This document shows, piece after piece, positions 25,348 to 35,803 of a stretch of 64,000 nucleotides of DNA. Below the pieces are notes generated by a model that saw only the letters and a program-made list of their open reading frames with translations, did no database searches and was not told the origin of the DNA. Positions within the stretch are counted from its first letter, which is position 1. Each line of letters opens with the position of its first letter. The DNA lies in NCBI GenBank assembly GCA_001630475.1, contig KV419429.1, positions 19,679 through 83,678 of the forward strand, written 5' to 3'. Position numbers and translations under genes: made by a program. Origin of the DNA: Sistotremastrum niveocremeum HHB9708 (lineage: Eukaryota; Basidiomycota; Agaricomycetes; Sistotremastrales; Sistotremastraceae).

Positions 25348-25880
25348 CTAACCATCGGCAAACTCTATGAGCACACCGAGGTCGATGGGATCTGGTCCAG
25401 TAGGATTGGCGGCCCGATCTTGTCGGATTGAGACCTAGTGTTCTCATCAGCAGAATATCAAACAACGCTTAAAGGGAGCGTAAAGGGACGGGGGTGGATC
25501 GTAAGACGCTCACCGAGAATCGTCCATCATGCAGACACAGATCGATAAAACGTGCTCCAATGAGAATTAGGCCACGGAGGATATAGATATCCGACCTAAT
25601 GTTCCAATCAGTAGATATCATAATCGGAGAGAAATAGGGCATGGGTCTAGGGGATAGGTCTCAAACGCTCACCGAAGACAATGGGTCTCCTCGGAAAACC
25701 AAGCAATCTGCAAGCCTATTAACTCGGTGCAAATGGCGAGAATCGCAAATCAGACCGGCTTGATAACACTCTAGCGCCTCATGGATGCGTCGCAGGCGAA
25801 AGACTTGGAGGCGGCCATCGACTGTGAGCAACGAGACAGCCTCAGCACGTTTACGGGGACAGAGAGAAGCATTAGAAACT
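25348..25880 (-). CDS. Doubtful multi-exon gene, C-terminal part
   Basis: Three blocks on the minus strand look coding: about 25675-25875 (FRLRRIHEALECYQAG, VNRLADCLVFRGDP), 25514-25595 (DIYILRGLILIGARFIDLC, HDGRFS) and 25348-25434 (VSIRQDRAANPTGPDPIDL, ending EFADG and a stop). Each is bounded by good splice signals (TCG/GTGAGC twice, CATTAG, CACTAG). The first junction does not keep the frame with the nearest sites, so either another site is used or the gene is broken. Upstream exons are not resolved; a branch-point-like TACTAAC near 25895 suggests one more intron. I do not recognise the family. The helical, Leu-rich character recalls scaffold or repeat proteins, but no call is made. Confidence 0.35.
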
Positions 25881-27187
25881 CGCCGTATTGGTTAGTACTC
25901 CAGTAGGATTGGGTCAAACGGCGAGGAGAGACACGTCAGTCAAGCAGGGAGTGATGTGACGAGTGAGGAAGCATCGGTGTTCAGTCTCCGACCAGGCGCC
26001 GGGCCTTATCTCCGCTGGCTGACAAACACGCTCAACGCGTCAGCATGTGTCTCGCCATCTTATCTCGCCATCGTCTCTTTTGCTGTCGATTCAACATCTC
26101 GCGAATACCTCTTCGAGCAACCAAGATCCTCGTCATTTCAAGTTGCGTAATCTCTGATACTCTTCCTTTACAGGTTTTACGATGCATTCACGTCATCTCG
26201 ACTGGCCTCGGTTCTGATTCTTCTGAAGATCGGTCGAGTGAGTTTGATAATGTGAACGTGATGGGAAGAAATGCTGCGGGTCTCTTTCAATGATACGGTG
26301 TGTCTCAACGTGCTTTCCTCTTAATTTTCCGTGCTGATACCGATAACCCTTCATTTTCGATCGGTATAGCAGTTCCGGCTCATTTGGATGTTATCCGGAC
26401 TCGTCCTTACCCTGACGTTGGCGGATCGTTCGCGGATGGATTCTGAGTTTCGTGCCGCGGCTTCCCATTATCCGGTCATTCATCCACTACATCGCGATAT
26501 TGAAGAGTCTTAGACTTCATGATAGGAGTAGTGTTTAGGACAATTCGAGATTTTCCGTATAATCACCAAAATGAGAAACATTTGAGGACGGTTTGGTATC
26601 GTACTGTATACTTGTAGTATAATCTGATGCAACTCAATATTCTATTAGTCGAAGACCCTCCATGAATACAACTTTCATTAGTCTATCCACTGAGAGCGGG
26701 GCGCGTGGGGCTGGTACGCGAATGACTGTCGGTGGTGTGGCATGGTCCTAGATATATGTAGTATGTGGTTGCATTGCGAGGCTTTGTGGTTTACGATACA
26801 TTCGACTGTCAATAGAGAAGTGTAAAGAACCGATACAATTATCCAATGGCTAAATGTCAAGAATGTTGGAGTGAATGGGCGAGATCAGGGAGTTGGTTTA
26901 TTTATTTGATTGGGTTGAATGAGTGGAATGGTTTATTGTGTTCGAGATGTCCTTACCGGGTGTCTTCTAGAGGCTTATATAGACGTTGTATCTCGTATAG
27001 ACTAATAAATAAATGGAGAAAGCTCTGGAGTAATGACTGGAAGGAGGAGGAATATAATGCTGAATATTCCGCTGAGTGATGAATGACTGATTGAGACGAA
27101 TGGGGAATTGATAGGATGTCATAGACGAGCCGTAGATCGATAGAATATGATGGAACGATGTCGAGGATGAATATATTGACAAAATTT
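25881..27187. other. No gene recognised
   Basis: Short frames only. The part from about 26560 is more AT-rich and has no motif. Confidence 0.4.
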
Positions 27188-28211
27188 AACAAAGAACAAC
27201 CCAAGCATCCGCCGGGGCAGAGATCAATAAGGCGGTCACCATGCGTTGGAATACGGTCCATGCATTTTTAGACGTGACAACCAAGATGTCAGCGCAATTT
27301 GCTTCATATACTGGACCAGCGATTTCGTCAAACGCGTCAGGAACCCATTGGAAAGCCTCCTTGCGTGAATTCGGCAGATTGTGTTGTCGTAATGCCGCTA
27401 TCAGGTTGGGCGAGACAGGATTGAAAAGTGGTATACCATTTGTTTCCTCCGGACACATGTAGAGACTTATTGGAGTTGCTCCAGAAGGTAGAGCTTTGTT
27501 TCGTTGCAGCCGAAGGCGATGTGAATTCCATTCCACAGCGAATTTGTCAAGTTCCTTCTGGACGATAGGTGGCCAAAGCCATCGAAATAGATTGCTGTGC
27601 AAGAGTCTTTAGGTCTGGAATAGGCGTCCAATACGAAAGGCTTACATATGGATAGGATTAGATGAATTGAAGACAGTATGTCCGGAGGTGACATCCAAAT
27701 AGAGAGTGCGACCAATGGATTCTCGAAGCCAATGCCAGAATCCTTCGATGGGTGTGTTTTGCGTACTCTTGAGGGCCATCCAAGCCGAATACACCGTATC
27801 GTCAATATCTGGTGTGAGTTGTCCCCCGCAGAAAGCATGAGGGCAACATAGATGATCAAGGGCGTTGGGACATTACCGTAGTGAGGTGTGGATGGCGTAC
27901 ATAAACCCGGTCTCCGAACCCTTGTCAACCGTTATTTGTAAAGGAAACTCTGTTGATGGGTCTTCAAGAACTGGTATCCAACACCGCATCCGATGCACTG
28001 AAGCAGTTCCTGAGGTCGTTTCCATTAGGCACTATCGACATCAGAAAAAAAACATTTGACGTACTAAGAGCAACTTGTACTCGTTGGAATCTTTGGGAAC
28101 GGCAGCCAGTTTCTTGCATTTGGGACAGAGGCCTTCCGTGTCTCGATACTCGAAGTGCTGGCCACAGGAGGGGCATAGATTGAGGTCGTGCGTGTGGTTA
28201 TGCTGAGCCAT
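27188..28211 (-). mobile_element. Partial integrase-like element with an N-terminal zinc ribbon
   Basis: On the minus strand the reading begins at an ATG at 28209-28211 with MAQHNHTHDLNLCPSCGQ and CPKCKKL, a Cys4 zinc-ribbon pattern. Next come blocks of the same integrase-like family as 12240-13900: DKGSETG (about 27925), MALKSTQNTPIEGFWHWL (about 27740-27785), LFRWLWPPIVQKELDKF (about 27545-27595) and LPSGATPIS. The first catalytic block is missing, so this is a partial and old copy, probably broken. The zinc ribbon may be a true domain of the family or a neighbouring gene piece. Origin (LTR retroelement or other) is not decided by the window. Confidence 0.6.
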
Positions 28212-28219
28212 GGGAGCAC

Positions 28220-30290
28220 TACTGGAAACCTCTAAAGGGGGGGCTAATAGCTACATCCCCCCATATTGCAAAACCCATCTGAGATAGCCCCCCCTTGCTC
28301 CCCTACAAAATGCACTTGCTACCAACCATGGTAGCTACCCACTGTGCTTCCCTGATTTGTAGGTCGCAAGTCCATCCAAGGCTGGCACTTGTTGGTAGCT
28401 ACCAGTGATTTTCTCTCGAGTGTCTTGGAGTGTTCTGAGGCCCATTGATAGGCTGTTGGTAGCTACCTGTTTGTTGCTTATGAGCCCCTTGGTAGCCAAT
28501 GGAAGCTACCAGAGTAAGTTTTATTGGGGCCCATGAGCACTGATTCATCAACACTGGGTGCCAAATGGTAGCTGCTGAGTGCTTTCCAGTGGTAGTGAGT
28601 GGATGTTGCTGGTAGAGTTCCAAAGTCCAGTCACGACTGGACTTTTTCCAAAACTCCTTGTGACTGGCAACTGCGACCGGTTGCCAAATCCCAAATTTGC
28701 CATGACTGGCAACTGCAACTGCAGTTGCGGTCCGGCAACCAGTCATCAAATGACCAGTCACAACCAGTTGCCTGCCCAATATATTGAATATTTTAATCAT
28801 TAATATATTGTTTTACCCTATTATATATCGTCTATTGGTGTCTATTGATCATATATATACTGTATATACATCATATACCATGAATACATGACCATACATG
28901 AGGAAAATACCACTACATTACCCTCTGAGCACCCTGTTTGGGGACCCTTAAGGGTCTTCCCTGAGTATCGGTCGCGACCGTGGTCACGACTGGTCATGAC
29001 TGCGGTTGCTGGTTGCCTGATTTTCAGAAACCGAGGCAACTGGCAACTGCAGTCCAGTCGCGACTTCGGTCCGGTTGCCCAATACGACCAGTCACGTGGA
29101 CTGGACCTTGGAACTCTAGTTGCTGGTATCTACCAAGCTCCAATTGTCCTGTTATGTTTTTCACCAAGGTCTTCACTGGGGGCATTTGAAGGTAATATTC
29201 CTTGTTCAGCTTCAGCTTCAAGTTGGCTGCTCAGAAATTTTCAAGGATTTGAGTGCAGTGTTGAATGTTCATACTCTTCTGCAAAGTCCTGGTCCTGTTT
29301 TCAAGGATTCAATTTTGGAAACTGATACACTTCCATTATCTAGCTAGGTACTTGGCAGCAGGGTCCGGTAGCTACCCAGGGCTCCGGCATCCAAAAGTGC
29401 TGCAAGGCCCCAGGAGTTGCTGGTGTCTGCTATAGCACTAGATACAATGTGGAGGACATTGGTAGCACTTTGCAGTGCCAGGAAGTGTATGGTGGCAGGC
29501 GGTACCTACCAAGAATCACACCTGCATATGCAACGAACATCATTGGAACACACCTTCCAGCTACCGGCACCTACCAAAACTATGTCGCCATTCACTCTCT
29601 GTAGAAGTCTGTTCAGTAAGCCAGGGGGGTAGCACCATGCAGGCTCTGGGAGCTACCAACCCTTGGCCAAGAAGTCAGTTGACTATTCAGTCTGCTGCTG
29701 GTAGCTCAAGGAAGGTACCCACTATTGCCCCAAGATTCTTCATGAGACCAATATATTGGTTCAACGGAGACATGTCTGGTACTAGGGGAGCAGCTGGTAG
29801 CAAAGAGAAGCTGCAGATTTTCTTGAGGGAGCGCAAGATCTGCTAAATCTGTGGAGGGATGCTTCCGGTAGCTACCAGCTACCCATGTAATCTATTCCTG
29901 TTACAAGTCAGCATTCCAAAGCAGTCCAGCGCAAGACATGGTAGGGTATGGTAGCTACCGCATTGTTACAGTCGACTGATGCATGCCTATCCCAAAGGTA
30001 CTACAATGCTCTGGTAGCTACCTGATGTCTTTTTGGAATGAGCTGGTAGCTACCAAACACCACACTAGTCAAGTATCTTCAACCCATCCTCACTCGGTAT
30101 GTACTGGTAGCTACCAAACCCAATGACTTCATTCGGGAAACCCGATGGCCCGCTCATTTGGAAGGAGACGGTACCTCGTGGAATCTACCAGTACCCTCCC
30201 TAAGGCGGTTGAACTGGGTAGGTACCAGTCACACCTCACGCATCACACTTAACTACTCTCAAACTAAGGGAGGTAACTACCTAGTGCAAC
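28220..30290. repeat. GGTAGCTACC palindrome-rich repeat block
   Basis: The self-complementary 10-mer GGTAGCTACC occurs at least nine times without error (for example near 28330, 28402, 28449, 29368, 29870, 29949, 30012, 30043, 30104), along with many degenerate copies. Spacing is irregular, so it is not a satellite. No coding frame is credible. A hAT-type MITE (28613-29118) has inserted into it. A weaker relative lies at 45630-45950. Confidence 0.75.
28613..29118. mobile_element. 506-bp hAT-type MITE of the CAACCGG family, complete with 8-bp duplication
   Basis: Terminal inverted repeats TAGAGTTCCAAAGTCCAGT (28613-28631) and the reverse complement of TAGAGTTCCAAGGTCCAGT (29100-29118) agree at 18 of 19 positions. 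The 8 bases GTTGCTGG stand directly on both sides (28605-28612 and 29119-29126), an exact target duplication. Eight-base duplications and termini starting TAGNG are typical of the hAT superfamily. The interior has short inverted tracts (CAACTG, CAGTCACGAC), an AT-rich centre and no gene. Confidence 0.88.
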
Positions 30291-30400
30291 CAACACTTAT
30301 CCTTCGATGATCCCATCACTCCAACTCCTTGTCTGTTCTCCGCGCAGACCGTCCCTGATGACTTCCGGTCTCAATTCATTTGTTTCACCTTTGCTCCATG

Positions 30401-33400
30401 TCAGCCATACCTTAGGAATTGAGTGATCCGGCCGCTAACCTTCTTGTCAAACCATTTTGGCGGGAACTTCGCCATCGCCATCATGCGGGTGACCTGTTTC
30501 TTTCTCTTTTCCTTAGGTAGAGCTAAGATGTTTTGCCAGATGATGGTGTCTTCGTCATCATCTTCGTCATCATCCTCGTCATCCTCCTCGTCATCATCTT
30601 CGTCTTCACGTTTGTTTTTGCTTCCGCCTGCACTTGTATCTTTTGCTTTCGTCACGTCTTCAATCGTAGCTTCAGGGATCGTGGATGGGCCAGGCCTGGC
30701 GTGGTTTGTGAAGCGGTTTGGCTGGGACGAGGTCTTCGTGACTTGCTTTGGCCGAGGTTGACTATCACAAGTATTGAAATGTAAGCTGACAAGCGAAGAT
30801 TGAACACTGGCTTTGACGTACCTCATGCTTGCTTCGGGATGATCACGCGTCACTTGAGTCTTCCCTTTGTCGACACTAGATATTACAATGAGATCGCGTG
30901 AGTCGATGTCAAGGGAAATACCCACTAGTCGATCGGTGGCAGTGGCATACGACTCTCCAGAGTTTGGACGAAGTCTGGCATCATGAACATCCCCTGTAAA
31001 TCAAATTGGAGGATTAAACTTACGTTGATGAGTTGGCCGTGGTGGAGGAGGTGGAGGACTAAATGAGGATAAGGCAAACACATTTCAGCGCTAAGAAGTG
31101 GGGACGTACACTGCTCGGCGCAAAGCTGCGTCCTTGACCTTATCAACAGGATTGCTGGAGATACAGTGAGTTCGTGACAGTGGGATGAGATAGCATGCGC
31201 TACGGACTTGTTCATGACTTCAAGATCCGTATTCGTTGCTTTGCCCTTGCCCTTGCCTGACGCTTGACTGAATGACACGATGAGCTTTGTTACAACGACA
31301 ATGACCTGAAATACGAACTTATGAATGTCCGAGACGTGTGTACTGACTTCAGGAGCAGAGGCTAGATTCAGCTCGTGAGTATGCAAAGAGAAGATATTAA
31401 CAGTGAACAAACCTCGCAATGTTTGATCGGAGACGGGTACGATATGCGAGGAAGGCCTGAAAGAACAAATGAATATGTATGATTGATAGCTTAGGCGAGT
31501 ACCACGAACGCGGGATGAGGTCGAGCGAGTCCCTTGGCCCTTCCAGCAGTCGTGCTAAGAGGCGTGTGAGAATACGGCCAGACAATGGGGCGAGAGACGA
31601 ACTGAGAAGACTTCTTCTTTTGGGTATCCTCTGCGATCGAAGTAAGAAACAAGACATACATAGATGCAAGTGCAGACAACATACCAATCGGAGCATGCAG
31701 GTTTGCCTTCAAGTTCAAACGCGAGTCGCTATCGGAAGTGTCCTCGTCTGAACTGTCATCCTCGACCGTTTGCTTCGTGGCGGTATCTGGTTTTGAGGGC
31801 TGAGTGACGATGGTACTCTTTGGAAGTTCTGTGGCATCAGAACGGGGGGCGGAAGGACGAGGTTTGGGGATAACGTGAGGCACCGGTGAGGAAGAGATAT
31901 CGGGATCAGTGGAGGGATCACGGCGAGGAGGTGAGGGAGGAGGAGGAGGAGGATGGATGGGCTGCATATTGCGCATTCTCTTAGTCTTCTTCGCTGGTCG
32001 TCCAACCTCGTCTTCATCAGCATTGTCCACATCATCCCTCCCTCGTTTCGCCAACGCCGTTGTCCCCACGCTTCCCTTGCCCTTGCCCTTCGTTGAAGTG
32101 TCCATCTCCTCCGTTTGGTCGATCTCGTGCGTCTTCTTCGACTTCTCTTTCTCTGTCCTCGTGTCCTTCGCCTTCGCCTTCGTCTTCGTCTTCGTCTTCT
32201 CCCTCTCCTTCTCTTTCCTCAACTCAGCCGTCCTTGACTTCTCTTTGGCCTTCAACTGCTCTGTCTCGTCACTCTCGTCATCGGCGTCAGATGGTACGAA
32301 GACTTGGGACTTCTGGCTACGAGATCGTTTGGCATTGCCAGCGCCCTTGGCTCTCTTTGACGTGCCTTCTTGAGGTGAGTCTGAAGGTTGATCTGCATCT
32401 GTATCAGCCGAGACCTTTCTTTTCTTGGTCGAAGGATTGGGGGTGTTCTTGCCGTAGGCCTTCAACCAGACCTTGGCATGACGAACGAAGAGCATGTCGT
32501 TATCCTTCTCGTCACGGACGAGGCAGATGTTACCTTGCTCGGCGGGATCGACTGCCTTCTCGGCTAAGGAAGACAACGACAATCAGTGTGTATTGGGGGA
32601 AACGGAGAAGACAGCCAAACCTTTCGACCACTCCTCAATGTGTAGCCCTTCCCAAGTGGCTTGTTCTTCGCTCGATGCCTGGGAGAACCGTACGATTTGA
32701 TCGTAGAAGATGTCGATCGTCGTTTGATTCATCTTGGCGGCATCGTAATGACGGATGTCGGTGCTCAGGAGGCAGGACCAGCCGACGACGCGCAACTGGT
32801 GAGCAAATAATTTGTCCAAGATGTTTTTCCAGAGGACTTTCCTGGGATCCGTGTTTCCGGTCCAAAATGCTGATATAATGGCGTTAGTCTGATAAATCGC
32901 AAATTGGTAACGAGCAACGAACCAAACTCTTCTTTGATCAAATGAGATGGAAACCGACGTTTGAAGTCGCGATCTCCACGAGTCTCGGTGGGTAATGTGT
33001 ATCGTGGGCGTTTGGTGGCAGCCTTGATGAGTTCCTCTTTCGTGACAGTCTGAACAGGGGAGACATCTTCTCCATTGGCCCGAGCGAGTATTTCTTTGCG
33101 GATCTCAGCGCTGGCCAAGCTGCAGACAGTCAAGAATGAGTATGGACGGTGATAAGTTATTCAAGCCAAACTCACCGAAGCGCTGCTTGTCTAACAAGGG
33201 CATGATCGTGAAGGAGATCGGCGCGATCGCGAATCAGTCTCTGCCATGTAGAGCCAGCGCCGAACGACGAGATAGAACCACGACCTGGAAGATCCAGGCT
33301 GCCGTAGACTTCGCCGACCACGACAACTCCATAGTTAATCAAGAAATGCTTAGCCTGATATGCCATGAGCACGAAGATAAGAGCACGACGGATAATCGAC

Positions 33401-35581
33401 TTACGAAATCAGATAACTGACTTGAGATTTCGTTAACGGATTTGTTGTCTGAGGCAGCAGTCTGATTGGCCTTCATGTTGTCTCGAAGTTCTTGTTCGAA
33501 TTCTTCAATCAAACTCTTTTCCCACTCTTCTCGTTCACCCAGTTCCTCGTAAGCGTCCCGAACGGCGTAGAAGGTAGCCATGCATTCCTCGTTCCAATTC
33601 TCATCGGGATAGACTAGACAGGTGGTCTAAGCTAAGAGATCACTCGACGGAAGATTGAGGATACGCACGTTCTTTCAATAGTGGAATCTGTTCACAAACA
33701 GCGGCGACCATTGCTTTCCACGCGTTGTCGGTGCGAGTCTTAGTCTTTATCCACTTGGGCTTAAACCCGGCTTTGCGAGCGACAAAATTTAGAGACTTTC
33801 CGTGAAGGACAGCGAACTCCTCGAGGCTCGTTTCGGCAGTCTGCCATATGAGCTGGAGCTGCTTGAGCGCCTCGACACTGAGGGGGCCGGGTCGAATCTT
33901 GTATTTGACGCCGGTGTTGTCGTCACCATCGTCGTCAGAGGGGGGGAATCGAATGAGATTGTCGAGATCGGATGGGGATGGACTCTGCGGGCGTTCGACG
34001 GCTTTCCCCTTGCCCTTAGCTCGTGACTGCTCCTCTGCAGCCACTTCCGCCTCAAATTCCTGTTGGTCTATCGCGTCTGCCTCTTCCTGAGTGACGAGAT
34101 GCTTGAATTGCGTTTTCTTCCGTTTATGTTCAAAGGCCTTGGTTTCTTTCGCGGCTGTCTTCTCGAAGTCGTTGTCTGAGTCATCATCGCCAGAGGACTC
34201 GGACAGAAGTCGAGGAGAGTGGGGCGGAGGGTGGTCGTCAGCGGCATGTGTGGGCTCTGGCGTCAATGGCGTATGTTGTTGTGTGTCTCGATATTCTTGG
34301 TCGTCACCGTTCGCAGGACCATCAGGAGGATGAGCGTCCTCCAAAGACGAAGATGACCCAGTGTCGTCCTCGGAGGACGAAGAGGACTCAACAGCGTCCT
34401 CAGTATCGATCGGAGGACGATATTGAAGGCCCCTGCACGGGTGGCTGTCAGTGGAGTCGAGAGTAGAACAAACGCGTGCGTACCTTGGATTTACAGTTCT
34501 TCGACTCTTAGCCTTGGATCTTTGTCGAGATGTGGATGGCCTGGCCCTCATAAGGACAATATGAGGTTGGGGAACCTGGAGTGGCACTTACGAATCATCT
34601 TGTTCATCTGCTTCACGTTCTTCTTCTTCCTCTTCCTCTTCCTCTTCCTCTTCCTCTTCCTCTTCCTCTTCCTCTTCCTCTTCCTCTTCTGCGTCTTCTT
34701 CATCTTCGACTTGCTCTTCTTCGACTGCGTCCTCTTCTGTACTATCTTCAGCGTCTGCTTTGTGTTGCTTTTGTCCGTGTTCATTGTCCTCTGGGTGGTC
34801 TTGTGCGCTTGCGTCTGGGGCGTCTCTGCATTCGTGATCGCCGTGAGCTCGAGGCTGGGTCTGCTCGTCATCCTCTGCCCACTGATGCTGCTGGAGAAGT
34901 TGGCGCCCGCGTTTTTCATCTTCGTCGTCTGAGAGTTCGGCACCGGCGACGTCGAATGGATTGGGACTGGGAGCTCGGACAGATGGAACAGGAATTATCT
35001 TATCAGCGGGGGCATCGTCCTCCGGCTCTTGGACTTCGTGAACGATCCTGTGATCGAATTTAGTATGCCGCACGAAGCTGTATTGATCGGTATACATACT
35101 TGAGTTTGTTTTTGGTTGTTGGACCCATGAAACCGTCCTCGGCGGCAGCTCTCCTGCTTTGAACCTTTTCAACCGTCGTCTGTTTTGGTCTCGGTCTCTT
35201 CGGACGTTGCGGTTCGACTGGTGGCATATCCTGAGGCGATTCAGGTGCGTGGTAAACCTTCTGAGAAATGTTGAGCAATGTGGGTATTCTGGAGAGAGAC
35301 TCAGACTTACAACTCCGGATTTCCCGTGTGGCAAATCTTTCACGCGAGTTTGAGACTTAGGAGTCTTTTGCACGGCCTGTGAAGTCTGCAGGTGGGTTCA
35401 AAATCGACTTGAGTATGAAGGACACAACACTTACGCCACCACGCCACAGAGTATTGGGGAGTTGAGAGGTGGCATCGTCTGGTTCGTCCAGACGGTCCTC
35501 CGGTTCCTGAGCAGGAGGATGCCCAGCCTGAGCAGCTTGTGCATCCTCTTGCTTCTTTCGAAAACGCGTTGTCATCCACAT
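30401..35581 (-). CDS. 1,424-aa, 18-exon nuclear-looking protein of unknown function
   Basis: Eighteen exons on the minus strand run from an ATG at 35581 to a stop at 30401. Every junction I could check keeps phase with GT-AG borders (first exons 35435-35581, 35311-35376, 35100-35230, 34592-35047; last exon 30401-30761). The protein starts basic, then has a run of about 27 glutamates from the TCTTCC microsatellite at 34620-34692, Ser/Asp-rich acidic parts, a folded middle (LKQLQLIWQTAETSLEEF through YGVVVVGEVYGSLDLPGR to KVLWKNILDKLFAHQLRVVGW), a Lys/Glu/Thr-rich basic linker, and a C-terminus with an Asp/Glu run and WQNILALPKEKRKKQ. No catalytic motif is recognised. The layout suggests a nuclear, chromatin- or DNA-associated factor; this is inference. 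It lies tail-to-head with the 666-aa gene and near the KDZ transposase, and may belong with them. Confidence 0.75.
34618..34692. repeat. TCTTCC microsatellite coding for poly-Glu
   Basis: About twelve near-perfect copies of the hexamer, inside exon 4 of the 1,424-aa gene, where they encode a glutamate run on the minus strand. Likely length-variable between strains. Confidence 0.9.
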
Positions 35582-35803
35582 GGAGATAAGTCGAAGTAAA
35601 GGTTGGAGTTCAAGTCTGTAAACAAGGGTGATTGAATGAGCAAACAATAGAGCGACAAGCCAGAATGGACAAGTCCGAGAGGGATCACGTGATCGCCAGT
35701 GCATCCCACAATGAAGGCCGAACGACTTCGTCATTGAAGATGGGTGTAGATATTTTGCATTACAAAGATTGTACATCACACATTATATTATTTGAAACGA
35801 GCA

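Noticed and set aside
12240-28211. A complete Starship-like element with cargo
   Set aside because: No terminal direct repeats or empty site can be seen, and the neighbours are decayed; only the recombinase-like gene itself is supported.
28220-30290. CRISPR-like array of palindromic repeats
   Set aside because: The genome is eukaryotic, the 10-bp unit is too short and the spacing is irregular.
34581-35063. Long plus-strand frames with Phe/Leu and Pro/Leu runs
   Set aside because: They are antisense to the poly-Glu tract of the 1,424-aa gene and are side effects of the hexamer repeat.
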